From contig NC_051075.1 of assembly GCF_004664715.2 (NCBI RefSeq), positions 31,640,504-31,704,503 on the forward strand: a DNA stretch of 64,000 nucleotides, given 5' to 3'. This stretch comes from Peromyscus leucopus (Eukaryota; Chordata; Mammalia; Rodentia; Cricetidae). Of the stretch, positions 38,481-49,811 are shown one piece after another. Each line of letters opens with the position of its first letter. Position 1 is the first letter of the stretch. The notes beneath the pieces are model-generated. The model was not told the origin of the DNA. It was given only the letters and a program-made list of their open reading frames with translations, and searched no databases. The translations under genes and the position numbers were made by a program.

Positions 38481-40350
38481 ACATTGCTATTAAGGTACCG
38501 ATTTTTTCCTAACTCACTAGTAATATTCAAAGTGTAACTATCATTACATCTCTAGTACTAGGTAGCAGTTAACTTTATTATTCATATTAGTATTTATTAA
38601 AATTAGATTAATAATTTTTTATAAAACCCACTATAGTGTTATAGGATTGAATTTTTAGATACCTTATATTGATCTAGTAACAAAAAACAGTTATGTAGCA
38701 AATATTCAATGGCATTGGCAAGATAGTCTTTTTTCTCTATAACCAAGACTGCATTCATTTCTCTATACTCATGCTTAACATTCATATAAAGTTTTTAAAT
38801 ATTCAAATAGGAATTAATAGGAACTAATGAATTTTGATAAACTGCATCTTTAAATATTTAGCATTTACAAAAATAATATATACTTGCCACCAAGTATTAA
38901 ATCAATTCAAGAAACTTATTTAACTACTAGTAATTAAAAGCAACAAATCAAACATTTGTGTATATTACATATTTAGAGAAGTTAAAATTAAGAAAATTTA
39001 AACATGATTGGATATTTTAAACTTCTTATTGATAGCCATAAATTCAGTGTACATTTTTCACCCTTTGGTATATACATATTTACATATGATAATAAGTATA
39101 TTATCATAGACATTATCATATATCACATATTTACATATATTAAATATATTATTTATATATGATAGTATATGTATGTATATATGGCAAACTAATTTCAATA
39201 CATACACATGCAGATTTTACATTTTTATTTACATTATTTCTTTAAGATAAAAATAATAAAATCATTGAATCAAAATAGAAAAATGCATAGCTTTTTATGT
39301 ATTTCTTCACATACTTTTAAAGAGACTTTGAAAGGGCAGTTTTAAGAACTCAAGTCAGTAATATTTTGTAAATCCTTACACACTTTCATTATGAGAAAAA
39401 CATGCTATTTAACAAACAACATAGCATTACATCCTTAATTTTAAATGAAGGTGGTCATCTTTGTACTAACAGTCTATTTATTGCCTTCTCTTCTTCAGTT
39501 TTTCTGGTTTGCACAACCCAGTGGCAGGTAATATCTTAGGGGCAGCTTCATCCCATGTAGCTGGAGTTCTTTGATGAGTCTTCTTTGTGATATTCAACAG
39601 AGGCTCAACTGTACTTTGTGTCATTAATCTTCCATTTAGGAATGGACTTTTGTACTAAATCTGTTTATCTTTTCATTCAGAATGCAAATCTCTAATTAGC
39701 CAGTAAAAATTACCTGAAATTTTGTCACAAAATAGATGCTTTTCTGATAAATCTGATTCTAAAGTCTTAGTCCCCTACCTAAGCCTTTGGATATTATTGT
39801 GCTTTTTCTCTTTCTCTAGGGCATACTATATTCTTATTTTAGTATTTTGTTATGTGCATTACTTTAGACACTTTCCTAAACAATTTTAGCACCATTACTA
39901 CATTTCTGAAATGTATACATTGGTATGAAATGTATAAGCATGTATTCATTTGAAGCTTATAATTTTCAGTTAACACAATATATGGTGGATTTACTCATAT
40001 TAATACAGTTTTTAGAGATCCATTATTTTTGATGCTGTGATCATTTCCTTGGAATAAATGCAACATTATCTTTTCTTAATTATTCTGATTAGTATTTAAG
40101 CTGTTTAGCTGCCTTTTTGTTTTACTACCAAGATAGTTTACTCTGACTACTGGAATGCACAGTTCCTTGTACAGGAATCAATCTTTTTTTTTCACATCTG
40201 CATAATGATGGCAAATGTTTCATTGTAATGCTTTCAATAGTTCAAAATTAGTCTTTAAAATTTTTACCAGCTTTATTTCCAAGAGCTGGATATAATGATT
40301 TTATTTCTATGCAGTGTTTTTTCAACAAATATTGTTGTCACACTTAAGTA
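38481..40350. other. No feature recognised
   Basis: Strongly AT-rich DNA with ATAT-type stretches near 39.1 kb; no gene or confident repeat seen. Confidence 0.4.
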
Positions 40351-40413
40351 TCAGGATTGAACCAAGAATCTCATGCATGCTAGGCAAGCTCTCTACCACT
40401 AAACTATATCTAG
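40351..40413 (-). mobile_element. Old ID-like SINE fragment
   Basis: 'gcatgctaggcaagctctct' followed by 'accactaaactatatc' is the reverse of an ID head. Confidence 0.65.
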
Positions 40414-40559
40414 ATTGTTTTCCAGATAATTCCTTGATGTTATAGCATAGCTTTCTTTCATTTATATAGAATTATATGATGCAAATTACTACATAAAGAT
40501 GTTTCTTTAGGTCCCAGTTTTGGTGGTTCCAAGGCATGTCTGACATCATATCACTGCTG

Positions 40560-40868
40560 GTAAGGACCTCATAGATGATAGAATTATAGTAGTACAAGGG
40601 TAGGCAAAATAGAGAAGTCATATCTCCATATAGAAAGTCAAAGACTAATTAGGGACCAGTCTTACTTTTATAAGAATGTACTTTTTAATCATAACACCCT
40701 TAGAATTCCTATTGCAAGGATATTCAAGGCTACCTCTCATATATCCTAGGGCCTCACAATAGGCTCTATCTCCATAAGATTCCATAACTATTACCAATAT
40801 CAACCCCTTGAGGTCAAATTTCTGACACATGAACCCCTGCAAGACAAACTTCATTTGCACCATAGGAA
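40560..40868 (-). mobile_element. Possible MLT1-like LTR fragment
   Basis: 'tgaggtcaaatttctgacac' and 'atgaacccctgcaagacaaac' with a terminal 'gcaccatagg' resemble the antisense 5' end of an MLT1-type LTR. By-eye call. Confidence 0.35.
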
Positions 40869-41312
40869 CAGAAGAATAAAATTAGTAACAGTGTGAATAA
40901 TACCTGAAAATTGCTGCTAGGGGAGCTTGTAAGTGTTCTTACAAACACTGATACCTGAAGTAATACATTAACTCGCTTTATTTACTATTCCATTACACAT
41001 ATATATTTTAAGCATCATATTATATACTACAGAAGAATCAATAAGGGCATTTTGAGAAGAACTGACATTAAATTTTTTAAAAGCTCCTCTGTGTTTTTGA
41101 AGAAAATATTCATAGATAAAAATATATTTTAATATACTTCTCACTAATTACACAGAAATGGTACATTTGTAAAGCAATTTTTCCTTTCTTAAGAACGTTC
41201 AATGTTTTCATTAATGTCTCCTAGACAAAGAGAAGTTTTGAAGTGGTAGAACTATAAACATGTCTCTGCACATTCTGTACTTCAGACCATTCGGTGCCTC
41301 CAACAGACTCAC

Positions 41313-41417
41313 CTGGCTCTTTGAACAGGTCGGCTCTTTGAATGGTGTTTTCCCTTTTAAATTTTGAATCATTGGGCAGCAGCTTTGCTGTTATGTAAGC
41401 CACTTTCATCGTGACAC
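41313..41417 (-). CDS. Candidate 105-nt protein-coding exon, unidentified gene
   Basis: On the minus strand, CTCTATAG precedes and GAGCCAG/GTGAGT follows a 105-nt segment, giving AG and a near-perfect donor. One frame is open throughout, with phase 1 at both ends. It encodes 34 whole codons and contains MKVAYITAKLLPND and NTIQRADLFKEP, with mixed hydrophobic and charged residues unlike the repeat-derived frames. The frame stays open for 30 codons past the donor. The pyrimidine tract before the acceptor is poor, which counts against it. I do not recognise the family and see no partner exon in the window. It may be an isolated exon of a gene with very long introns, or chance. Confidence 0.3.
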
Positions 41418-41819
41418 CTATAGAGAACCCAGCTTTGTGTGTTTTATAGTCATCTCTATTATATCTTTACCATTTTCCTTCTAAATAATAGAAATCCAGA
41501 ATCACAATCAGTAATTTAAATACAAAAGCATATTAGTCAAGTCGTGAATCTGTATTTTCCCTTTGCACTAATTTTTGAGCTCAACAGAAGAAACTTGCAT
41601 CTGAGAATGTTTACCATAAAAAAGCAACAGTCTATTTTCTTAATGCTTGATATGGGTTGTGGTAATTTTTAACCATCAATACAAAATTCACAAAGAAATA
41701 TTATTATTCTATGAATTAAAGTAAATAACATGTATCCATATCTACCCACTTAGTGCAGGAAGGCATATGTAATGGATTATTATTTAAGATTCCTCTTATA
41801 CTCTATCTTGGAATCCTAG

Positions 41820-41858
41820 GCTCTCTCTCTCTCTCTCTGTGTCTTCTCTGTCTCTCTG

Positions 41859-41925
<67 letters not shown>

Positions 41926-41926
41926 A
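41820..41926. repeat. CT/GT/CTGT mixed microsatellite
   Basis: Interleaved CT, TGTC and TG tracts ending in pure TG. Leu/Ser- and Arg/Glu-rich open frames here are artefacts. Confidence 0.95.
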
Positions 41927-41984
41927 TTGGTGTATGTGTTTTTGACCAGTCAGTTGGTGAAAATAGGGTTTTGAAGTGCTAGAA

Positions 41985-42330
41985 ATATATTGGAAAGAAT
42001 CTGTAGCTTTATATCTAAGAGTATTTGTTTTTGATAATGGGTACACCCAAGTTGATGTATATAAGTTTTGAATTCTCATATCCCTCTGATCACTTGATCA
42101 CTATGCAGTGACTTTCTTTTTCTAATTCTAATTAGGTAATTGACTTTGACTTTTGGTAAATTGGTCTGGTCTACCATTGTTGACTGAGTGTTTGGGTCTA
42201 TATTTGCTGTTACCAAATTTTAGCATGATTTGATTAAGTTGGTGGATGCTTATTTGTATAGAAACAATTTTAACACACAGCATTATACTTAATCTTATAT
42301 TTTAGCCTCCACAGTATTTACTTTTGGTTC
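41985..42330 (-). mobile_element. Possible old LINE-1 ORF2 fragment
   Basis: Antisense ORF2-like wording ('ttgataatgggtacacccaa', 'gatcactatgcagtgactttc'). Heavily decayed. Confidence 0.45.
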
Positions 42331-43439
42331 CTAAATGAACAGCTTTATTCTTTTACATCTTTCATTAACCTTGCTACTTAACAGTTTTCTGTAATTATTT
42401 TATTTATGTTCAACCTTGAATATGTGCTATGAGACTCAATTAGGTCATTTTTTCTATTATTGAAATAATTCTTATCTAGAACAATGATATTCATTGTAAT
42501 GAGTTATCCTTAGTGATAATACAATAGCTACAAAAATTCATTGCCAAATATGAAGCACTTTAGAAACAAAAGAATTATAATTGAAATTTCTCCAAAGCAG
42601 GTAATTATAGAGTATTATTAAAACCAATTTAAGATTAATTTCATTATACCTGTAATCTATATTCATTTTAATGAAGCCAGATACATAATATGTGACTTTA
42701 ATATGGAATTAGTTATTTTTATTACTTTATTTATTTTACCACAACTTTATGCTTCTGAAATTATTTATCCTTATGAATCAGTCAAACATAATGGACTATA
42801 TCACAAGCTTCACAACAAATAGAAAACATGATAAATATTTTTCTTTTCCTATAGTCATTTTATATCTACCCCATTTACCATCATGCTTTCTGGCTTCATT
42901 AGACTGCCGGAGTAGTGCATATCAATTATATCAAAGCACTTCATCTCCCTGTTTTCAGATTTCACATAAGGATTGAAGAGTCATAAGATTGGATTTGGAC
43001 AACAAAGAGTAACAAAAGCTTTCTGCTTTTGCTAACCCCAGAGCAGCCATATCAGATCTTGGATTCTCTGTGTATTACTCACATCTTGACACTCAATCCA
43101 TAAGGAAATTTGCAGTTAATCCATTTAAGAATGAATTTATTTTAACTAGGATCTTCATAGGTATAAGGATGTCTTATACATAGTCAAAGATTGTCTCAAA
43201 GATAAATTAATTGTCATTCTCTAAAAGCTATGAATGAAAGTGGATGCAAATTAATTACTTGCCAAGATATGAAACATGATAGAATTTAATTATGTTTCTT
43301 TAAAAGAAAATCATGTTATCTTTAGAATTTACCCTGAGATTTTAAAAAATGCAAATTTACTTCTTTGATATAGACAGAAAAAACACTGGCACTATTGGAG
43401 ACAACATTTACATTACAAGTGTATCAGAGGAAAAAGAGC
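42331..43439. other. No feature recognised
   Basis: AT-rich DNA, no gene seen. Confidence 0.4.
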
Positions 43440-43590
43440 TTCATTTAAACCAGTCCTAGCACTTGCCAAGCCATGTAAAGAAGATCACAAGTTACAGAAC
43501 ATGCTGAGCTAAATAGTGAGGTACGGGCAAGTCTGAACTACCTAGTGAGACTCTGTCTTATGTAAGTAAATGGATAAATGAATAAAAATT
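43440..43590 (+). mobile_element. Probable B1/B4-type SINE remnant
   Basis: 'ccagtcctagcacttgccaag' ... 'gaagatcacaagttacagaa' ... 'ctacctagtgagactctgtc' follows the order of B1-related SINE sequence, diverged. Confidence 0.55.
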
Positions 43591-43629
43591 CATTCAAATC
43601 CTTTTTCACTTTCATGTAGAAAAGAAAAT

Positions 43630-43830
43630 GATATAAAATAATATCTGGGCTTGGAAGATTGCTCAGGAATTAAAGTACTCACACGCAAGTTTGAGGACTG
43701 GAGTTCCGATCTCCAGAACTGGCACGTGTATGGCCACACACCTGTAACTGAGGACACAGAGGATGCCCACAGCAAGCTGGCTATTCAGATTAGCCACCTC
43801 TGCAAGAAGTGGGTTAGATCTGCGTGATCA
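43630..43830 (+). mobile_element. tRNA-derived SINE (B2/B3-like)
   Basis: Starts 'ctgggcttggaagattgctc', continues 'tctccagaactggcacgtgt' and 'cacacacctgtaactgagga', then a 'gcaagctggctattcagatt' segment. The 5' head is B2/B3-like; exact family unresolved. Confidence 0.55.
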
Positions 43831-45340
43831 TATCTCATTTATTGAAGTGGAAATGCAACCAAGAATGAGAGACCATCCTGAGCAGTTACGTGAACTTTTT
43901 ATATTCTTTCAGAGAAAGTGGGGGACATGGAGCATCCTTGGACTTTATGATTTTCCTGCCATTTTTCTGAACTTCTGCACTAATTGCCCACGGCTGGGGG
44001 CTCTCCAGAGAAGGTGCTATGTATTTGTTGGAGAAGGTTAACTGATAGGCAAGGAAACTATGTAGCTATGATAAAGTCATATTCTCTTGCAATATCTTCT
44101 TTTTCTTGAAATTATTTGTCTTTGAAGATACTGAAATATTGCTTGATCTTACAACCAATTTAATAGTATTCCTTGACATCATTTAAAACTACACTGTCTT
44201 TCTGCTGTCCTACTATGTACTTAGCTGGTTTAAGTTTAACCTGCCTTTAAGGGAATAATGTAACCAATTTAGCTACTCCTTAGATGTTCAATTAATCAGC
44301 ATTTACTACCTAAGCTAAATTCTTGACTCTTAAACTATGTGTTCTTTCATGATCCTAAACAGAATAATATATGTGTGTAAGTATGTCATATTAATCATTT
44401 GCTGAAAAAAAGCCAGTAGCCTGAAAACAATCCTAAAACAAATTTCCCATAAATTTCAGAAGTGACATGTAGATATGGGTTGATAAAAACAGGGTGTTGC
44501 CTTGAGTGCTGCTCTGGGACAATTTGGGTGGGCAAATTGCTTCTCCTGTAAAGCTCCATTAAAGATTTCTATGGAAAATCCCTTTCATTCTTTCCCTATA
44601 CAGTATTCTTTGTACTGTTCAATGGACACAGAGCAAAGGCCTTTGTTAGAGAAAATCAATACAGGTAGCAACGGAAACCCATCATACACATACAACTGAT
44701 AGCTAAGACAGCACAAACCCATAGGGGGAAAGTAGAGAATTCAAATTTAGACTCACTGTTGATCTGAACTACTTCAGTAGGGAGTCTCCCTTTTTCATTC
44801 CTTACTGAAACATCAGTAACTTTCTCCATGCCGGGTTAAGATGTACGGTCAGTTTGGGGTTCCCTATACTCTTGTAGGTTGTCCCTCAGCCTCACAATAT
44901 AAGTATGCCCAATAAACTCACTGGTTTCTCCAGGGCAAACGTTTACAGAAATGTACTTTTGTTTGTTGTTTTGACCTTGTGAGGAGGAATAGATGTTTAT
45001 GTGTCTTCAGGGCACGGATTCTGGAAATATACAATCACTGTCTGTGATCTTTGGCCATTTCCCATGAAACTCATAGTGATGAGGACACAGAGAATACAGC
45101 TGCTACATTAGGTGATATCATAAATAAATCCAGAAACTAAGAATTGTTCTTTTGAGAATAGAAATCAAATCAAATAGAAAATTAAGTATAAATTTCAGTA
45201 TTATAATGTGTGTTTCCATGCTGATTTCAAGGGCTGTCTCTCCTTTCTGATATCACATTTTTTCTCCCCAGGAATTTTATCCTTGCACATGATTTAATCC
45301 ATATTAATAAATCTATAGTATTATGGAGAAATAAAATGGG
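43831..45340. other. No feature recognised
   Basis: No gene seen. The 'aataaactcactgg' near 44.92 kb could be part of an old LTR, but no ends are visible. Confidence 0.35.

Positions 45341-45342
<2 letters not shown>

Positions 45343-45417
<75 letters not shown>
45343..45417. repeat. (AT)n(AG)n compound microsatellite
   Basis: About 37 bp AT then about 38 bp AG, the same layout as at 30.7 kb. Confidence 0.97.
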
Positions 45418-45420
<3 letters not shown>

Positions 45421-45430
45421 GTCATTTCTA

Positions 45431-45785
45431 TATTAGTTTTCTATTGCTTTGATAAAATAGCATGACCAAAAGCTGCTTAAGGAAGAAGAAGTTTATCGTG
45501 GCTTGTGGATCCAGAGAGCTAGAGTCAATCATGGTGTGGTAAGAATGGCATGGCAGCAAGAACAGAAAAATGACTAATCATATTTTCATTTAAATACAGA
45601 AAGAAGAGAAAGAATAGAAAGTTGGAGTGAGACAATAAGAACTCAAAGCTTACCCCAGTGCCATTCTTCCTCTGGCAGACTGCATCTCCTAAACTTTCCA
45701 AGCATCACCAAACAGCATCACCAACTGGGGAACAAGTGTTGAAATACATGAGGCTATGGAGGTATCTCTCATCCAAACTACCACA
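45431..45785 (-). mobile_element. MaLR (ORR1/MT-type) LTR
   Basis: Plus strand begins 'tattagttttctattgcttt' and ends 'ccaaactaccaca', the reverse of TGTGGTAGTTTGG...AACTAATA, in the family order. Diverged from the copies at 60.8 and 63.2 kb. Confidence 0.65.
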
Positions 45786-45894
45786 ATTTCGTATACTTTA
45801 TAGACCACATAAAGAGAGAGTACAAAAATAGGCCTGTGCAAGAGTATTTCCAATGATCAAAACACTTTAAACACATGGAAAGAAATGAAACCTC

Positions 45895-46292
45895 TGTAGC
45901 TGGAGTTCTTCTGGTTGTGCATGGCTCCCAGTCAGGACAAATCTCACCCACCAGTCCCACAGACGCTCAGACCCAACCAAGTAAACACACAGAGACTTAT
46001 ATTGCTTACAAACTATATGGCTGTGACAGGCTTCTTGTTATCTACTTCTTCTATCTTAAATTAACACATTTCTATTAATATTATACTTTGCCACATGGCT
46101 CGTGGCTTACCGGTACCTTAAATCTCCATTGTCATGGAAGCGGCAGGCAGTGTCTCTTTGCCTCAGCCCTCTACTTCCCAGAATTCTCTTCTCTGTTTGT
46201 CCCGCCTATACTTCCTGCCTGGCTACTGGCCAATGTTTTATTTATTAACCAATTAGAGCAACACATTTTAACATACAGAACATCCCACAACA
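45895..46292 (-). mobile_element. ERVK-type LTR
   Basis: Plus strand TGTAGCTGGAGTTC to CATCCCACAACA, almost the same outline as the copy at 9.66 kb, including the 'ggcttaccggtaccttaa' core. No clean target duplication. Confidence 0.8.
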
Positions 46293-46489
46293 AAGCTGAG
46301 GAGGAAGAAAACAAGATGTGAATAGGAGAAGATTCCGTTCAAATCCATTTAATGGAGATAAATGGTGAAGTCAATAATTTGTTATACAGCCGTGGATCTT
46401 AATAATGACCCAATAGATGCAACTATGATAATCATGAAATATTTTGCTTATGAACTTCTTGAATTAAGAAGACATTTTACTTTTGTAAT

Positions 46490-46931
46490 TATTATTCAAT
46501 ACATTTTATTGATGCATATTTATTGTACATAGTGTTGTGTTTCACAAATATTATGTATGTCAAATAGTCCATGTGCTTTGACTGTCTCCCATCACCCTCC
46601 TTCTTTCCCTCTGCCATTAGTCTGCATCCTATATTTATATTTTTGATGTACCTATATTCTTTTCAAATCAGAGACAGTGTGGTATTTTCTGCATTCCACT
46701 TAATTTGCTTAATATGATGATCTCCTATTGCATCCACTTCCCAGCAAAGGATATAATTCTATTATTCTTTATGGCTTCATAAAACTCTGCTGTGCATATA
46801 TACAAGTTTTTGACTTTTCATACATTGAGAAATTAAACTTATTCTGTAACTTGGCTCAAGTGAATAGTGCTGCAATACGTGCAGGTATGCACCTATCTCT
46901 ATGATTCCTTCAGATAAATATCCAGAAATGG
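46490..46931 (-). mobile_element. LINE-1 ORF2 3' fragment
   Basis: Classic antisense ORF2 C-terminal wording: 'cacttaatttgcttaatatg', 'tctttatggcttcataaaac', 'gtgaatagtgctgcaatacg'. No open frame. Confidence 0.75.
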
Positions 46932-47034
46932 CTGAAAACAATGTTCAAACAAGAAATGAAGAACCTCTCACAATTTGGCCTTGAGGATGTGGAACATGTG
47001 ATGGAGAAACTTTCTGAACATTATAAAAATTGAG
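46932..47034 (+). other. Short protein-like open stretch, unidentified
   Basis: About 34 codons from the L1 edge to a TGA read with protein-like composition (FGLEDVEHVMEKLSEHY near the end). There is no start codon, and the upstream part is antisense L1. It could be the 3' end of a processed pseudogene or chance. I do not recognise it. Confidence 0.25.
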
Positions 47035-47037
47035 AAA

Positions 47038-47354
47038 CTACAGTTGATTGGCTTGATCTGTTTGGGAGGCATCTAGGCAGTGGTACCAGGTCCTGGGCTC
47101 ATTGCATGAGTTAGCTGTTTGAAACCTGGGACTTATGCAGGGACGCTTGGCTCAATCTGGGAGGAGGGGACTGGACCTGCCTGGACTGAGTCTATCAGGT
47201 GGATCTCAGGCCTCGGGGGAGGCCTTGCTCTGGAGGAGGTGGGAATGGGAGGTGGGCTGGGGGGAAGGGGAGGGGGCAGGAATGGGGAGAACAAGGGAAT
47301 CTGTGGCTGTTATGTAGAACTGAATAGTATTGTAAAATAAAATAAAATAATAAA
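47038..47354 (+). mobile_element. Young 5'-truncated LINE-1 3' end
   Basis: 317 bp of L1 3' UTR with G-rich tract and A-rich tail, flanked by AAAAATTGAGAAA on both sides (47025-47037 and 47355-47367). Its 3' UTR is nearly the same as the L1 half of the U2 chimera at 16.75-16.96 kb. Confidence 0.9.
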
Positions 47355-47369
47355 AAAAATTGAGAAAAT

Positions 47370-48685
47370 AAATAATGTAACTACTCATCATTCTCTGAGT
47401 CAACAGCCTCGCCAATCTGATTTAAAAAAAAATTTCTATTGGGCTGTTTCATTAGAGTTATTAAGCTTACTTTGTTAATCGAAACTGACACCCTCATTAA
47501 TATCATGAACCATTAGAAAATAAAGAGGAGATATTTCTGAATTCATAGGGCATATGACTGATGATGTTTGTTAACCAGTTCCCTGGGATAGATAAAACTA
47601 TATTCACAGAAGAGTTAAGAAGTAGGCAACTAGACAGGAACCTCGGGGCTAATGAGGAACTTTATGGGCTGTAATTAACATCATAATGGGATACATTTTT
47701 GTTAAAGATGTGAATGGCCTTGACAGATCTGCATGACGTAAGCTATCACATAGATGCAGTTCATTAGGTATAACAACATTCAGGAGAGAAGAAATGGTAT
47801 TTTTTGTGGGAGTAGTACAAGAAAAGACCTACCTGGATTATAGAAAAACAAATGTGGCAAATTTGTGTCAAGCCAGATTTTTTAGGTGATAAGGTTGATG
47901 AAAGTCAAATGCATTTTTTGAGACTCTAGAAGGTTCAGTAAACATTTATCAGCAAGTCAGTAAACACTGAAAGAAGAAATGGAAGACAGAGGTACTGGTG
48001 GTTCCCATGGCACTCTCTGCGATGGAAGAAGGAGAAATGTACATGTAGAAATCACCCAGCTTCCCTTCTGAATGTGCTAAACAAAGTTGCCAGATACTGA
48101 ATATATTCATAGTGACCTGAAGAAGCATTCTAGTCTATTAAGTTTATAGATGGGTGTTTCCTAATAAAAATATTTAATTTCATAAAAGTTGGAAAGTTGC
48201 TTTTGTTTCAAGTCCCCATTCTTTAAAAAGCCTGTTTAAAGAAAGTTTGTCTTCCCACTCTGTCTTCCTTGATAATCTGTAGTATTGACCTGGGTCCTCA
48301 TAAAAATTCTGTTCTTTAATCTTTAGGCCCATGAATAACATTTGGAAGAAAAAATTACAGTGAGAAAATCTTCCAAGCAGAAGACTTGCTTCTGAGAGCA
48401 ATATAATTTCAGATTTAGGAAAAATGGATGAGATTTTATAATAATAACAATCATATACATTTTTATGAATTTCCTTTTTCAGTTGAATATAAGTTTATAA
48501 CCTCTTGGTTTTATTATTCATGTATAATTATTAAGTATTTTAAAGTGAGGTAGATTAAAATACATTTTCCTCCCTTTAAATGACACCATTCAAATTCTTC
48601 ATGATGTAAAGAGTTAGAGGAAATAATTATGACTGCCAAATGTTTCCTGTAGTATTCTTCTTTACATGCATTTTGAATCAGAAGT
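47370..48685. other. No feature recognised
   Basis: No gene or confident repeat seen. Confidence 0.4.
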
Positions 48686-48689
48686 GCTT

Positions 48690-48868
48690 CATGTTTTCCT
48701 TTTTTTTTTTTTTTTTTTTTTTTTTTGGCTTTTAGAGACAGGGTTTCTCTGTGTAGCTTTGCGCCTTTCCTGGAACTCACTTGGTAGCCCAGGCTGGCCT
48801 CGAACTCACAGCGATCCGCCTGGCTCTGCCTCCCGAGTGCTGGGATTAAAGGCGTGCGCCACCATACA
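48690..48868 (-). mobile_element. B1 SINE
   Basis: Minus-strand B1 with a long T tract (A tail), 'gagacagggtttctctgtgt', 'tttcctggaactcacttggt' and 'taaaggcgtgcgccacca'. The middle wording is like cricetid B1. Little diverged, so young. Confidence 0.95.
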
Positions 48869-49324
48869 TTCATTTATTTGGACATTTAATTGTGAATTAT
48901 AATGTATTAAAATAATAAAAAATAACTTAATGGAACAGTTGTCTTCTCCTCAGGATAAAGAATGGCTTGATTTCAACAGAAACATTACATACTCCAAACT
49001 CTAGGTGAAAGAATTGATTTATTTGTCTGAATGGGAAAGGAAAGTTTACTAATAAAATCATATTTAACTCAAATTCTTGAAAGAAGAGAAAACAAGGAGT
49101 GGTGGGTAAAAACGGAAGATAGAACAAATGGTGTGCAAGCTTCATTAGACAAAGAAAGTAATTTTGTATCCCTCCAACCATGCAATATGGCTGGCATGCC
49201 AAGTGCTTGTGATGAGTTACAGGCCTGGGTCTGTCTCCTTCTCTTCCATTCAAGGATCTTGCTGCAGTAATCGATACCTGGACGTGTTGCTTCTGTTGTG
49301 CTTCTGAACTGGGCATCACTATCA
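48869..49324. other. No feature recognised
   Basis: The 132-codon minus-strand frame and the overlapping plus frame have no recognisable domain. Confidence 0.4.
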
Positions 49325-49436
49325 TTAACTGAGAAGCTAGTTAAATTGGGAGATTAAAACACCAGACTAAAGTCAAATCAGTTAATGAGAAGCTAGTTAC
49401 ATTGGGAGATTAAAACACCAGACTAAAGTCAAATCC
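49325..49436. repeat. Tandem direct duplication, about 56 bp x 2
   Basis: 49325-49380 and 49381-49436 are the same sequence apart from an inserted C, an A/C substitution and a base or two at the edges. Both contain 'gggagattaaaacaccagac'. Confidence 0.95.
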
Positions 49437-49568
49437 TAGATCCAAACTCTTCCTCCCAGGTAAACCCTCCCACCTACCAATTATATCTCTTCTGCATCTG
49501 CAACAAAATCAGGTAAACTTTCACTAATTTCCTTCTACTTTTGTCTCTAGTGATATGTAACAAGTTGC

Positions 49569-49608
49569 TTTATTTTATTTTATTTTATTTTATTTTATTT
49601 TATTTTTT
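49569..49608. repeat. (TTTTA)n pentanucleotide repeat
   Basis: Eight near-perfect TTTTA units. Confidence 0.95.
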
Positions 49609-49811
49609 TGGTAAATCATAGGGAACTTTAATGACTGTATTGACTGAACTATACCATGTATCATCTTTTGTATTATAAAAACTATTGTTACATATTCTTT
49701 TCATTGGAAAACCATTCTATGACAATAGGTCATATTGAGAAGAATGTTAGGGAAAGAAAAGTACAGTGAGATTTTGTTTGTTTGTTTGTTTTGTTTTTTT
49801 GTTTTTTTACA

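Noticed and set aside
48927..49325. 132-codon minus-strand frame
   Set aside because: No domain or signal peptide logic, overlapped by a plus-strand frame, and no splice or promoter context.
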